A stretch of 48,440 bases of DNA, taken from NCBI RefSeq assembly GCF_019510245.1, contig NZ_JAEKKT010000243.1:1-48440 (forward strand). The letters run 5' to 3'. The position numbers were made by a program, and so were the translations under genes. Shown here one piece after another: positions 1-8,843 of this stretch (position 1 is the stretch's first letter; each line of letters starts with the position of its first letter). The notes beneath the pieces were generated by a model that saw only the letters and a list, made by a program, of their open reading frames with translations, searched no databases and was not told the DNA's origin. Origin of the DNA: Streptomyces sp. (GTDB lineage: Bacteria > Actinomycetota > Actinomycetes > Streptomycetales > Streptomycetaceae).

Positions 1-1205
1 TCATCGAGCACTTCGCGGTACTTCCGCAGCGACTGCTTGAGGATCTCTTTGCGGTGTGCCACAAAGAGCAGCCGCGGGTACTGCTTGTTGCCCCACTGCT
101 TATGTAGAGAGCGGTAGTCAAGGGCGGCCATGACCGTCTTGCCCGTGCCGGTCGCTGCGACCAGCAGATTGTGGTGGTGACCGCGGACCTCACGCTCGAC
201 GCGGAGCCGTTCCAACATGTCGGCCTGGTGCGGGTACGGCCGAACCTCAAGGCCCGAGAGGCTGATCTTGGAGTCCTGGTTGGACATCGAACCACCCGCG
301 ACCCCCAGAGCTTCGTCCAATTTGCGGGCGTCGCGATCCGGGTCATAAGCCTCAAAGGCGATGTCATTCCAGTACGAATCGAAGCTGGCCTCGAACTTGG
401 TCAACACGGCGGGTGTGGCGACGGACGACAGACGGACGTTCCACTCCAAGCCGTCAAGAAGTGCGGCCTTGGAGAGGTTGGAACTGCCTACGTACGCGGT
501 GTCGAAGCCGCTGTTGCGGCGGAACAGCCAAGCTTTAGCGTGCAGGCGCGTCGAGCGAGTCTCATAGTTGACCTTCACTTCCGCGCCGAAGTCACGGACG
601 AGACGATCGAGGGCGTGCCGGTCGGTCGCGCCCATGTACGTCGTGGTGATGACGCGGATAGGCACGCCACGCTGGGCAGCCTCGCGGAGGGAGCTCTCCA
701 GAACACGAATTCCGTACCACTTCACGAACGCGCACAGCAGGTCAATGCGGTCTGCCGTGGCCAACTCGGCGCGCAGTTCGCTGCCGAGGCTCGGGTCCTC
801 GGGGGAGTTGGTGATGAGCGCGGTTTCGGACAGTGGCGTAAGCGGTCGTAGCGCGTAGACGCCTGGGGCTTCCCTCTCGGCGAGAGCCAGGAGCTGACGG
901 GGGCCATCAGCGACTAGCTCGACGGCATCACTGGCTTCGAGCTCGGCAGAGTTGGAGGCAAGGGATTCGATGATCTGGTTGGCTACGGCAACGCGTTTGT
1001 CATGCGGCAACTGGCTGAGTCGTCGTCCTATTGCCCTGCTGAGGTGTCGGGCGAGTACATGGGGTGACGATTCCTCGCTGACCTCGTCGTCGATGGCCCT
1101 CCAACCAGCAGCACTCAGCTGCTCCATCTGCTCTTGCATGCGCCGGGTGACGAGTTCCTCGTAAACACCCGCGACAGGCTGAGACAGGTCCCCCGGCTGA
1201 GCCAC
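1..1205 (-). CDS. PLD-nuclease/DEAD-DEAH helicase fusion, N-terminal part (3' end off the window)
   Basis: Reading the minus strand from the GTG at 1205 gives one open frame to the window edge, about 401 codons. After a helical N-terminal region there is a phospholipase-D-type catalytic motif, H222-A-K224, followed about 20 residues later by GSSNLS, the typical end of a PLD half-site. A superfamily 2 helicase domain then begins, with Walker A AATGTGKT around residues 350-357 (K356). This order fits the large bacterial PLD-helicase proteins that often carry DUF3427 at the C-terminus, thought to act on DNA or RNA and sometimes seen in defence settings. GTG 1205 has GGGGA six bases upstream; an in-frame ATG at 1226 with a poorer ribosome site is the alternative. 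The remaining helicase motifs lie outside the window, so the exact subfamily is open. Confidence 0.85.
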   Translation of the reverse strand, partial: MAQPGDLSQPVAGVYEELVTRRMQEQMEQLSAAGWRAIDDEVSEESSPHVLARHLSRAIGRRLSQLPHDKRVAVANQIIESLASNSAELEASDAVELVADGPRQLLALAEREAPGVYALRPLTPLSETALITNSPEDPSLGSELRAELATADRIDLLCAFVKWYGIRVLESSLREAAQRGVPIRVITTTYMGATDRHALDRLVRDFGAEVKVNYETRSTRLHAKAWLFRRNSGFDTAYVGSSNLSKAALLDGLEWNVRLSSVATPAVLTKFEASFDSYWNDIAFEAYDPDRDARKLDEALGVAGGSMSNQDSKISLSGLEVRPYPHQADMLERLRVEREVRGHHHNLLVAATGTGKTVMAALDYRSLHKQWGNKQYPRLLFVAHRKEILKQSLRKYREVLD

Positions 1206-1226
1206 GCTGATTCCCCAATCCCTCAT

Positions 1227-1703
1227 GCACAGCAATGGCTCTGTTGTAGCAGGTGCCGCTGACAGTCCCGAGGGAAGACTTCGGCTTCTCTGAAGTTGCC
1301 GTAGGGCCGCCCGCCTCCCCGCCAGTGTCGTGCCTCCGCGCCCCGCCTCAAGGGCGCCCCCGCTCCGCTGCGCTCCGCGTCCGCGTCGGCTGCGCCGATG
1401 GCCCTGCGGGCCACCCTTGACCCGGGCCGCTCCAGCACGGGGGAGAAGCGAGCGGGCGGCCCTGGGAAAGTGGGCGGCTTGCCGGGGTGTGCCTCGGGTG
1501 GGCTGCGATTGTGGCCGGGGTTTGGGGCGCGTCTGGTGGGTGGGGGCACGCCGGGCGGGGTGGCGGCTGTGGGTTGTTTGGAGAGGGGACTCACCGGTGG
1601 GGTGGCACCCGGTGCCGGAGTACCTTGAGGGCGGCGGCGCGGACGGGCTACGGCGCGCCCAGGTCATGGTGGTTGCCTGGGCGGCGCCGGCCGTATCGGG
1701 GTG
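1227..1703. other. Non-coding spacer, strongly G-skewed, no supported gene
   Basis: Between the helicase start and the end of the pseudoprotease gene I see no credible gene. From about 1330 to 1470 the sequence is a low-complexity CGC/GCC-rich stretch with repeated CCGCTCCGCTGCGCTCCGC-like runs. From 1470 to 1620 the plus strand is extremely G-rich (GGTGGGTGGGGG and similar). Open frames here read on both strands as low-complexity Arg/Pro/Gly and look like composition artefacts. Confidence 0.5.
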
Positions 1704-3359
1704 TCAGGCGGTGCTGCCGGTGAGGGCGACGCTCTGGGGGGTGCCGGGGTAGCCGACGACCTGTTCGGTGGCGTCCCACTTGCCGTTGGAGTGGCGCAGG
1801 GTGTGCTTGATCTTCCCGTCGGGGGTGACGACGGCGGTCTGGAATTCTCCGGACACCGCGGCCGCGCCGACGCTGATCATGGTGTCCGCGCCGAGCCTGC
1901 TGCTGAGACTCCCGAAGGCGCTCCAGCTGCCGTCCGCCGCGCGGATACCGTGTTTGACGCCGCCGGTGGTGTTGGTGAGGACGACCTGGAGATCGCCGCC
2001 GGTGCCGGCGAAGGCCATTCCGCTGACCGGGCCGACGTTGGTGGCTGCCTTGTTGATCTGGCCCCACTTGGACCAGGTGCCGTCGGAGTGCCGGATGGCG
2101 TGGTAGGCCTCTGTGCCGGAGACGACACCGATCTGGGTGTCTCCGCCCGTGGTCTGACCGGTGGTGACCTGGGTGATGTCGTCGAGTGCGCCGAGCAGGT
2201 TGGTGACGTCCCCCCACTTGGACCACTTCTCGTCCGCGTCCTGGGTGGCGTGGTAGACCTTGCCGCCCGCGAGCCCGATCAGCGCCAGTCCCGGACCGGT
2301 GGAGGTGACGGCGATCTTGGTGAACGCGGGCTTGGCGCCGAGTTCGCCGGTCAGGTCGCGGAAGGCGGCCCAGCCGCCGGTCGGGCGTCGGTTGGCCTCA
2401 TAGACGTGGCCGTCGCCGCCGACAGCGAAGACGTAGTTCTTCCCCTTGATCGCCGCGTCGGCCGCGTACGCGATGTCGGTGATGGTCCCGGCGACCTTCT
2501 GCACATCGCCGAAGCCCGTCCAGTCGCCGTTGCTGTTCCGCATGCTGTGGTACAGGCCGGTGCTGGTCTTGGCGAGCATCTGGGTGTTCCAGACGCTCAG
2601 CGTGGAGGCGGTGTTCTCGGTGATCCAGGACCGGATGTCGTCGACCCGGCTGGCCCGCGCCCCCGTCCGGGTCTCTGCGGGGTCGGTGCCCAGGCAACCG
2701 CCCTGCCAGGAGTTGGTGACGATCGCGGCCAGCTCGGGGCGGCCGTTCTCCTCCCGGAAGACGGGGGCACCGGTGTCGCCCTTGCAGACAGGGGTTCCGT
2801 CGATGTCCAGGGTCGTCGCTTCGACGGTCCTGCCGGTGAAGGCGGCGGAGTGCAGGGTGTCGGGCACCCAGGTGTCCTTGGTCCGCCCGTACCCTGCCCC
2901 CTTGAACGCCTCGCCCGTTTCCGGTGCGCTGGTGGCCGGGTGCAGGAACGACAGGCCGTAGACCGGGGCGGAGAGTTTGGCCAGGACCAGGTCGCGGTCC
3001 GTCCGCGGGATGAGCTGGGTGATGTCGCGGACCTCACCGGTGGCGGTGGTGAGGTCGGTGCGGCCGATCGTCGCAGTCGACTTCAGCTTCGGCGCTCCGG
3101 CCGGCAGGGAGGTGGCCTGGTCCGGGTCGTCGGCAAAGCAGCTCGAGGCGGTGATCATCCACTGGTTGTTGATGAGAGTGCCCGAACAGGCTCGTGCACC
3201 GTCACCGACGTCGATCTTGGCAGTGAAGTTGGAGGCTCCGCTTGCGGCAGCGTCACCGTCCAGGGCCTGCGCGGTGGTCCCGATGAGGCCTCCGGTGGCC
3301 GAGGTCGCTGCGGTGAGCAGTGCTGCAGCCCACGCGGTGCGCGAACGCTTGCCAGACAT
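1704..3359 (-). CDS. Secreted trypsin-fold pseudoprotease with C-terminal beta-propeller-like repeats
   Basis: The 551-residue protein has a Sec signal peptide (about residues 1-32), a chymotrypsin-fold domain (about 35-235) and a C-terminal half built of roughly 45-residue units with a W-x-x-[WF]-G-D/x motif (WTGFGDV, WSKWGDV, WSKWGQI, WSAFGSL), resembling tectonin/PLL-type propellers. The fold markers are present: TASSC at the His57 loop, Asp123 in DRDLVLAKL, and GDTGAP at the Ser195 loop. The catalytic His is replaced by Ser73 and the nucleophile by Thr196; only the Asp remains. I therefore infer a non-peptidase binding protein. It is transcribed away from the polymorphic toxin gene next door, and similar inactive trypsin-like proteins are, from memory, frequent in Streptomyces secretomes. 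Start ATG 3359 is followed directly by the signal peptide. Confidence 0.85.
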   Translation of the reverse strand: MSGKRSRTAWAAALLTAATSATGGLIGTTAQALDGDAAASGASNFTAKIDVGDGARACSGTLINNQWMITASSCFADDPDQATSLPAGAPKLKSTATIGRTDLTTATGEVRDITQLIPRTDRDLVLAKLSAPVYGLSFLHPATSAPETGEAFKGAGYGRTKDTWVPDTLHSAAFTGRTVEATTLDIDGTPVCKGDTGAPVFREENGRPELAAIVTNSWQGGCLGTDPAETRTGARASRVDDIRSWITENTASTLSVWNTQMLAKTSTGLYHSMRNSNGDWTGFGDVQKVAGTITDIAYAADAAIKGKNYVFAVGGDGHVYEANRRPTGGWAAFRDLTGELGAKPAFTKIAVTSTGPGLALIGLAGGKVYHATQDADEKWSKWGDVTNLLGALDDITQVTTGQTTGGDTQIGVVSGTEAYHAIRHSDGTWSKWGQINKAATNVGPVSGMAFAGTGGDLQVVLTNTTGGVKHGIRAADGSWSAFGSLSSRLGADTMISVGAAAVSGEFQTAVVTPDGKIKHTLRHSNGKWDATEQVVGYPGTPQSVALTGSTA

Positions 3360-3509
3360 ATCTGTTCCTCATGAGTCTTCGGTGGTCGGCGAACTGACGT
3401 GCGTCAGGTGGATTGGTGCCGTAGGCCGGCGGGTGGTACCTGCCGTCGGCCCTCCGGGTGGGGAGGCGCTGGGAGGGGGAGGGGGCCTCCGGGCTGACGT
3501 CGCGGGTGG

Positions 3510-4028
3510 TCAGCCGGTGACGCGGATCTCGACCAGGGCCGAGCGCAGGCCGGTGTCGCCGGATTCACCGACCGGGGTCAGTTCGTCCGCCGGGGCGTTG
3601 ACGACGGTGTCCTTGCCCTGCGCGGTCAGCGTGGCCCTCACCGGGTGGTCCTGGGTCCAGATATTGAAGGTGTCGGGCAACTCAAGGGTCAGATAACCGG
3701 ACTTGGCGTTTGCCTTGAAGCAGTAGACGCCCGTGCGCGACTCGATCGCGATGTTCGAGGCGTCGACGCAGTCGTTGAGGGCGGTCACATCGGTGAGCCA
3801 GATGTGCCCGTCACCGCGCTTGAGGGTGATACCGCGCTCCTGCTGCAGCTTGGCGGCGCCGGGGTAGTTGAAGTCCTCGACTGCGACCGGCATGCCGTCG
3901 CCGGCCGTTGCGACCTGCTCGGTCGCAGGCGCGGTCTGCGGGAGGGCGAGCGCGGTGGCGCCAAGGCCCAGCACGAGGGCGGCTGTCAGACCACCCAGAA
4001 GGTACTTGCGGGCACGGGGCGTCGACAT
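3510..4028 (-). CDS. Small secreted protein of unknown function
   Basis: A 172-residue protein if started at ATG 4028, which has TGAGGAA about six bases upstream; a longer frame to 4082 lacks a good ribosome site. Residues 1-30 form a signal peptide (RARKYLLGGLTAALVLGLGATALA). The mature part carries two cysteines (in LNDCVDA and VYCFKAN) that could form a disulfide, and reads as an all-beta domain (GDGHIWLTDV, SGYLTLELPDTFNIW). I do not recognise a family. It lies 150 bp upstream of the pseudoprotease on the same strand and is divergent from the toxin gene, so it may be co-transcribed with the former; a role in the toxin system is only suggested by position. Confidence 0.75.
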   Translation of the reverse strand: MSTPRARKYLLGGLTAALVLGLGATALALPQTAPATEQVATAGDGMPVAVEDFNYPGAAKLQQERGITLKRGDGHIWLTDVTALNDCVDASNIAIESRTGVYCFKANAKSGYLTLELPDTFNIWTQDHPVRATLTAQGKDTVVNAPADELTPVGESGDTGLRSALVEIRVTG

Positions 4029-4305
4029 GGATTCCTCACAGGTGACTGACATGTGGATCAAATGCGACCGCAAGGTAATCATGTCGCATCGCTTAAGTAA
4101 AGTTGATGTAATGTTCAGGCCGCGCGCTTCGCGATGCCGCTGACTGCGCGGCCTTCAGCGCGCCGACGACATGTCAGCCCTCGTAGGTACACCGGGACTT
4201 CACCGCCGCATACGGGCCGCTCGCGAAAATGGACATACCGTAGCTCAATGCCCCGTTTTCGGATGAGTCCAGACTGGCGGTGATTGATCACTGAAGGATA
4301 GTCAA
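4029..4305. promoter_or_regulatory. Divergent promoter region between the secreted protein and the toxin
   Basis: This 277-bp divergent spacer is clearly more AT-rich than its surroundings, especially 4070-4115 (AAGTAAAGTTGATGTAATGT) and 4225-4310. It must hold promoters for both directions. A GAAGGA ribosome site at 4293-4298 precedes the TTG start of the toxin. I cannot name -35/-10 boxes with confidence. Confidence 0.4.
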
Positions 4306-7300
4306 TTGGAAAAACCCCTGCCTTCCAGTCGTACGGGGCGAATACATTCATTGCGGCGAAGAGTTTCCCCGAAGGGGCTCGTTCCTCGCGCCGCCTGTGC
4401 CGGTGTGCTGTCTGTCACGCTGACAGCAACGCTCCTGGGTGCGGCCCCGGCCACCGCGGCGGACGAAGCCCAACCAGGTGTGAACCGCGGCTTGGCCGTG
4501 GGCTACTGGCTCGGGGGAGGCACGGGCATCAAGGAGGCAGCCGAGAAGGCGCTCCTGGGCTCGGACGACGACATCCGCCAGTTCCTTTCGGACGCGCCCG
4601 CCATCCAGCAGATCGACGACCGGGTAGATGTCTCCCGTGTGGTGAATGCCGGCGGCCCGGCGGTACGGGAGGCCGCGAAGCGGGCGCTTGCGGGAACCCC
4701 CGCCGACGTCGAGGCCTTCTTGGACAGCGGCTGGAAGGCCCCGCAGGAGCAGGACCAGCGGGTGGAGGCCAGCCGGGTCGTGAACTTCGGCGGCCCCGGT
4801 GTACAGGACGCGGGCAAGAAGGCGCTGCTGGGCACAGCCGCGGACGTCAAGCAGTTCCTGCAGGTCGGTCAGTTCAAGGCGCAGGAGACCGACGACCGGG
4901 TCGAGGTCAGCAAGCTGTACAACTTCGGCGGACCCAATGTGAAGGCGGCCGCCAAGCTCGCACTGCGGGGTACCCCGGACGACATCGTCGAGTTCCTTGA
5001 GGTCGGGCAGTTCGTCGCGCGCAACCGTGACCAGGAATACGCCACGGTCGCGCAGTTGACCGAGCAGGCGGAGAAGGCCGGCAAGCAGGCCGAGGAAGCG
5101 ACCGAAAAGGCCGAGGAGGCGTCCGGCAAGGCCATCGCGGCCGCTGCGCTCGCGCTGGAGGCCGCGCAGAAGGCGGCCAAGGAGACCGAGGCGGCGAAGG
5201 ACGACGCGAATCGTGCGTCGGTGAACGCAATGCAGGCTGCGGATGCGGCCCGCGCGGCGGCCGAGGCCTCGCAGCAGGCGATCGGTGCGGCGAACGCGGC
5301 CAACGCCTCAGCGCGTCGGGCCTCGTTGGCTGCGGCGCAGACCGCGAGCGCGGCTGCAGCGGCGGCCGAGGCGGCGGGCCGGGCCTCGAACGCGGCGTAT
5401 GCCGCGAGCAAGGACAGGGACAAGGCGCAGGCGGCCCGGGACCGGGCGGCCGACGCTCGTAAGGCGGGCGAACTGGCGAAGAAGTCGGCCCGCGCCGCCG
5501 AGCAGGCCGGCAAGGCGTCGCTGGCCGCCGCGGACGCGGCAGCCGCTTCACGCAGTGCGACCGGCAACGCCAACAAGGCCGCGGCCGCGGCCGATCAGGC
5601 GGCTGACTACGCGGAGGCCGCCGGGGGTTCCTCGGCCGAGGCGCGCGCCGCAGCCGCGGAGACCCGCCGCCACGCAGCCGAGGCCGACCGCGCCGCCGGT
5701 GCCGCCGAGGCGCTGGCCCGCAAGTCGGCCGCCGCTGCCAACGAGGCACGGGATGCTGCCAATTCGGCCGCCACGCACGCCGAGAATGCCGCGGACGCCG
5801 CCGACGACGCCGCCCAGCATGCCGGAGAGGCAGCGGATCAGGCGGCGGTGGCCGCCAAGCAGGCCGCAGCGGCCAAGGTCGCGGCGGACACCGCCACCGC
5901 GGCGGTCGCCACCGCGCAGAAGACTTTCGACATCGCCCGGGAGACCGAGGCCGAAGACCTCAGGACACGCACCGATGCGGGCGTCGAGGCCGCAATGACG
6001 CGGAAGGCCACGGCAGACACCTTCACCGTGGGGGTCTCCAAGACGGTGGTGGAGGGCCAGTCGATCGTCGACGACACCAAGGCCCTGGCCGCCGATGCCG
6101 GCAAGCCCGACGCCGATGAGGCGGCGATCGCCGTCAGGGGGCGTGCCGTAGCGCTGCGGGCGTTGCAGTACTTCGGCTCCTGGCGCAGGGACGCGGCCGC
6201 CCAGGCCCTGTCCGGCACCGACGCCGACGTGATCGCGTACCTGAAGACGGGCTGGGACAAGGCTGTCGCGGACGAGACACGCCAGCAGGTCTCCGACCTC
6301 GCCTCGGACAGTCCCTACGCGGCGGTGCGCGCCGCCGCGACCGAGGCACTCAACGGCGGCGCCCAGCAGATTCTCGACTTCTACACGAGCGGTCAGCACC
6401 AAGTCGCCAACGCCGACTACCGCGTCGCGGTCTCCAAGCTCTTCAACGACGGTGGCCCGGGCGTCAAGGAAGCAGCCAAGAAGGCGCTGGAGGACGGCAG
6501 CACCCAGGCGCTGCTCGGCTTCCTCGACAACGGCCAGTACGCGGCCCGCCAGACCGACGAAAGGGTGACGGCGAGCAAGCTGTACAACGACGGCGGTCCC
6601 GAGGTGAAGTCCGCCGCGAAGGTCGCTCTGGCCGGGCCCGCGGACGAGGCCCACGCGTTCGTCGCAGCCGGGCAGTACATGGCCGACCGCAAGGACCAGC
6701 TCGCCGACAACCACATCGCCCAGGTCGAACGGCTCATCGCCGAAGGCCGGCAGATCGCGGCCGAGGCCCGCAGGAACAGCCACCTCGCCGCACAGGCCGC
6801 TTTCGAGGCCAAGGGCGCCGCAGCAGACGCCGAGAAGGCGAAGAGCGACGCGGCACAGAGCGCCACGGAGGCCGCGGGCTACGCGGCCGACGCCGACAAG
6901 GCCGCCGACCGGGCCGAGACCAGCGCCACCAAGGCCAAGGCCTCCGCCACCACCGCACGCGCCGCCGCCACCCGCGCCGACCAGGACGCCACCGCCGCCG
7001 AGGAATCCGCCGCCCAGGCGGAGTTCTCCGCCGACTACGCGCAGACCTCGGCATACGAGGCGAAGGAGGCGAGCGACCGGGCACACACCGATGCGATCGC
7101 TGCGGGCAAGAGCGCGGCGGAGGCGGCCAAGGACGCTTCCGCCGCATGGCAGGACGTGGTGACCAAGCGCGAGGCGGAGGAGGCCGAGGCGCGCCGCCTC
7201 GCTGCGGAACGGCGCAAGAAGGAGCGGGAAAGCAAACCCAAGTGCTACATCCCGGTCAACCGCGACAACCTCCCGCCGTGCGCTCTGGCGGGCCAGGAAC

Positions 7301-8265
7301 TTGTGTTCCCCACGATCGACCCGACGATGAAGGAGATCGCCTGGGAGATCCTGGGTCTCAACGACGCCAAGAAGTGCGTCGAGAACCCGAAGCTGGGGCA
7401 GTGCACCCTGGCGGCGATGAGCTTCCTTCCCGTCGGCAAGCTCAAGCTCCTCAAGAAGACCGCCGAGGGTGTCGAGGGCGCGATCGACAGCAGCCGGGCC
7501 GCACGCATGGCCCAGAAGTGCGCAGAGTGCTTCCTTGCCGGCACCAAGGTCCTCTTGGCCGACGGTTCGACCAAGAACATCGAGTCCATCCAGGTCGGCG
7601 ACGAAGTACTGGCCACAGACCCCGTCACACGGCAATCAGGACCGCGCAAGGTCACCGACCTGATCGTCACCGAGGACGACAAGTACTTCACCGAGCTCCT
7701 GCTCGCGACGCCCCACGGCGAAGAGAGACTGACGGCCACCGAAGAACACCCCTTCTGGTCCGAGTCCGCGAGCGAGTGGATCGAGGCGGCCGACCTCAAG
7801 GTCGGCATGACGCTGCGCACGGACGACGGCGACACCGTCACCGTCCGTGCCACACGGTTCTTCTACCAGCACGCACGCACCTACAACTTCACCGTCGAAG
7901 GCCTGCACTCGTACTACGTACTCGCAGGGAACATCCCCGTCCTGGTCCACAACAGCCGATGCCTCATCGCTGACGTCGTCGGCCCCAAGGGCGAGAAGCT
8001 CTGGCTGCCCAAGGGACGCAAGGCCCTTGCGAAGGCCAACAACGGGAAGGGCTGGTTCTTCGACATCAAGGAATCCGAAGCTACGGCCAACGGATTGCAC
8101 AAGAGCGTCAGATTTGTGCGCGTGATGGATCCCGTCACCACCGGTAAGTACCCGTACCCGAACGGGTATATTACCTACGCGAACGCGGACGGTCAGTTCA
8201 TCAACCCGGTGACCGGAAAGACCATCGATAAATTCGACCAGTATTGGCACATACCGATTCCATGA
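4306..8265 (+). CDS. Secreted polymorphic toxin: ALF repeats, Ala-rich coiled coils, HINT domain, variable C-terminal tip
   Basis: A 1319-residue protein from a TTG start supported by GAAGGA seven bases upstream. Residues about 22-51 are a Sec signal peptide ending GAAPATAADE. Four ALF-type repeats follow (about 62-246; each A-x-x-ALxGTxxDVxxFLxxG then DxRVxVSxxxNxGG), then an Ala-rich coiled coil (about 249-565), four more degenerate ALF repeats (about 612-800) and a second coiled coil (about 806-976). A Cys-containing pre-toxin segment (977-1074) leads into a HINT domain starting at C1075 (CFLAGTKVLLADG) and ending H1215-N1216-S1217. This matches the secreted Streptomyces polymorphic toxins in which HINT autoproteolysis frees a C-terminal toxin. 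The tip (1217-1319) ends in RVMDP, PNGYITYAN, GQFINPVTGK and HIPIP segments; it resembles recurrent toxin tips, but I cannot assign an activity. Base composition drops toward AT from about 8080 onward, as expected of an exchangeable tip. The stop overlaps the next gene (ATGA). Confidence 0.88.
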   Translation: MEKPLPSSRTGRIHSLRRRVSPKGLVPRAACAGVLSVTLTATLLGAAPATAADEAQPGVNRGLAVGYWLGGGTGIKEAAEKALLGSDDDIRQFLSDAPAIQQIDDRVDVSRVVNAGGPAVREAAKRALAGTPADVEAFLDSGWKAPQEQDQRVEASRVVNFGGPGVQDAGKKALLGTAADVKQFLQVGQFKAQETDDRVEVSKLYNFGGPNVKAAAKLALRGTPDDIVEFLEVGQFVARNRDQEYATVAQLTEQAEKAGKQAEEATEKAEEASGKAIAAAALALEAAQKAAKETEAAKDDANRASVNAMQAADAARAAAEASQQAIGAANAANASARRASLAAAQTASAAAAAAEAAGRASNAAYAASKDRDKAQAARDRAADARKAGELAKKSARAAEQAGKASLAAADAAAASRSATGNANKAAAAADQAADYAEAAGGSSAEARAAAAETRRHAAEADRAAGAAEALARKSAAAANEARDAANSAATHAENAADAADDAAQHAGEAADQAAVAAKQAAAAKVAADTATAAVATAQKTFDIARETEAEDLRTRTDAGVEAAMTRKATADTFTVGVSKTVVEGQSIVDDTKALAADAGKPDADEAAIAVRGRAVALRALQYFGSWRRDAAAQALSGTDADVIAYLKTGWDKAVADETRQQVSDLASDSPYAAVRAAATEALNGGAQQILDFYTSGQHQVANADYRVAVSKLFNDGGPGVKEAAKKALEDGSTQALLGFLDNGQYAARQTDERVTASKLYNDGGPEVKSAAKVALAGPADEAHAFVAAGQYMADRKDQLADNHIAQVERLIAEGRQIAAEARRNSHLAAQAAFEAKGAAADAEKAKSDAAQSATEAAGYAADADKAADRAETSATKAKASATTARAAATRADQDATAAEESAAQAEFSADYAQTSAYEAKEASDRAHTDAIAAGKSAAEAAKDASAAWQDVVTKREAEEAEARRLAAERRKKERESKPKCYIPVNRDNLPPCALAGQELVFPTIDPTMKEIAWEILGLNDAKKCVENPKLGQCTLAAMSFLPVGKLKLLKKTAEGVEGAIDSSRAARMAQKCAECFLAGTKVLLADGSTKNIESIQVGDEVLATDPVTRQSGPRKVTDLIVTEDDKYFTELLLATPHGEERLTATEEHPFWSESASEWIEAADLKVGMTLRTDDGDTVTVRATRFFYQHARTYNFTVEGLHSYYVLAGNIPVLVHNSRCLIADVVGPKGEKLWLPKGRKALAKANNGKGWFFDIKESEATANGLHKSVRFVRVMDPVTTGKYPYPNGYITYANADGQFINPVTGKTIDKFDQYWHIPIP

Positions 8266-8777
8266 CTCTCATCGAAGACATCTTCACGCGGCAAGACCGC
8301 TATCAGCCCGCGGGGCCCATCGACAGCGACCCGTTCAGAGAAGATGACGCTCTGTTCGATGCGCAACTCCTCGATTGCAGGGTGTGCCCGACGTCGAATC
8401 GCGCAGCACTGCTCTTCGAGATGCGTACCGCAGAGCAGTTCCTCAGCGGAAATGGCGCCATCCTCATCGTCCATGGCCTGCAGTCGTTTCACTGGGACGG
8501 GGCACCGACACATCGTCCATTGATGGCTTTTTCCGTGCAGGAGTACAAGCCTTCCGTGAACACTGACAGTGGAGTTCGGCTGAATCTCGGGTTCTTCCCG
8601 GATGGCGATCTCTCTGTCGCAGGGGATCGCGCAGACTTCTACCTCCTGGAAGTCCCCGGCATCCCCCAAGCGCCACCGAACTACAGCCAGCGCAGTCTCG
8701 GCCAGGTTCGAGACGGTCTGCCGTGGTGGGACTCCCCATGCACGGTGCTGCAGTCGTCCACCACGAGCAGCACATGA
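8262..8777 (+). CDS. Candidate cognate immunity protein
   Basis: A 171-residue, soluble, acidic-leaning protein with no signal peptide or membrane segment, as expected for a cytoplasmic immunity factor. Its ATG at 8262 overlaps the toxin stop as ATGA, so the two are translationally coupled; an earlier in-frame ATG at 8244 lies inside the toxin gene and is less likely. The gene shares the lower GC of the toxin tip and differs from the GC-rich flanks. I recognise no family. Immunity function is inferred from position, size and coupling, which is the standard layout of polymorphic toxin loci. The last ten residues (VLQSSTTSST) are low complexity and could reflect a recent 3' junction. Confidence 0.75.
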   Translation: MTLIEDIFTRQDRYQPAGPIDSDPFREDDALFDAQLLDCRVCPTSNRAALLFEMRTAEQFLSGNGAILIVHGLQSFHWDGAPTHRPLMAFSVQEYKPSVNTDSGVRLNLGFFPDGDLSVAGDRADFYLLEVPGIPQAPPNYSQRSLGQVRDGLPWWDSPCTVLQSSTTSST

Positions 8778-8792
8778 CATGACGGTACGGCC

Positions 8793-8831
8793 GAAGCGGC
8801 CCGTCGAGGCCTTGCCGCGGCGGGCCGCTTC
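8793..8831. terminator. Inverted repeat between convergent genes
   Basis: GAAGCGGCCCG at 8793-8803 pairs perfectly with CGGGCCGCTTC at 8821-8831 (11-bp stem, 17-base loop). It sits in the 66-bp gap between the immunity gene and the convergent TPR/SEC-C gene, so it probably acts as a bidirectional terminator. Confidence 0.7.
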
Positions 8832-8843
8832 GCTGAACCGCTT

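Noticed and set aside
1701..3374. Long plus-strand open frame opposite the pseudoprotease
   Set aside because: It is the antisense shadow of a high-GC gene; translated composition is Gly/Ala/Arg/Val-rich without motifs, while the minus strand gives a signal peptide and trypsin fold.
5548..7635. 695-codon minus-strand frame opposite the toxin
   Set aside because: Shadow of the Ala-rich coiled-coil gene; Gly/Leu/Arg/Val low complexity and no start context.
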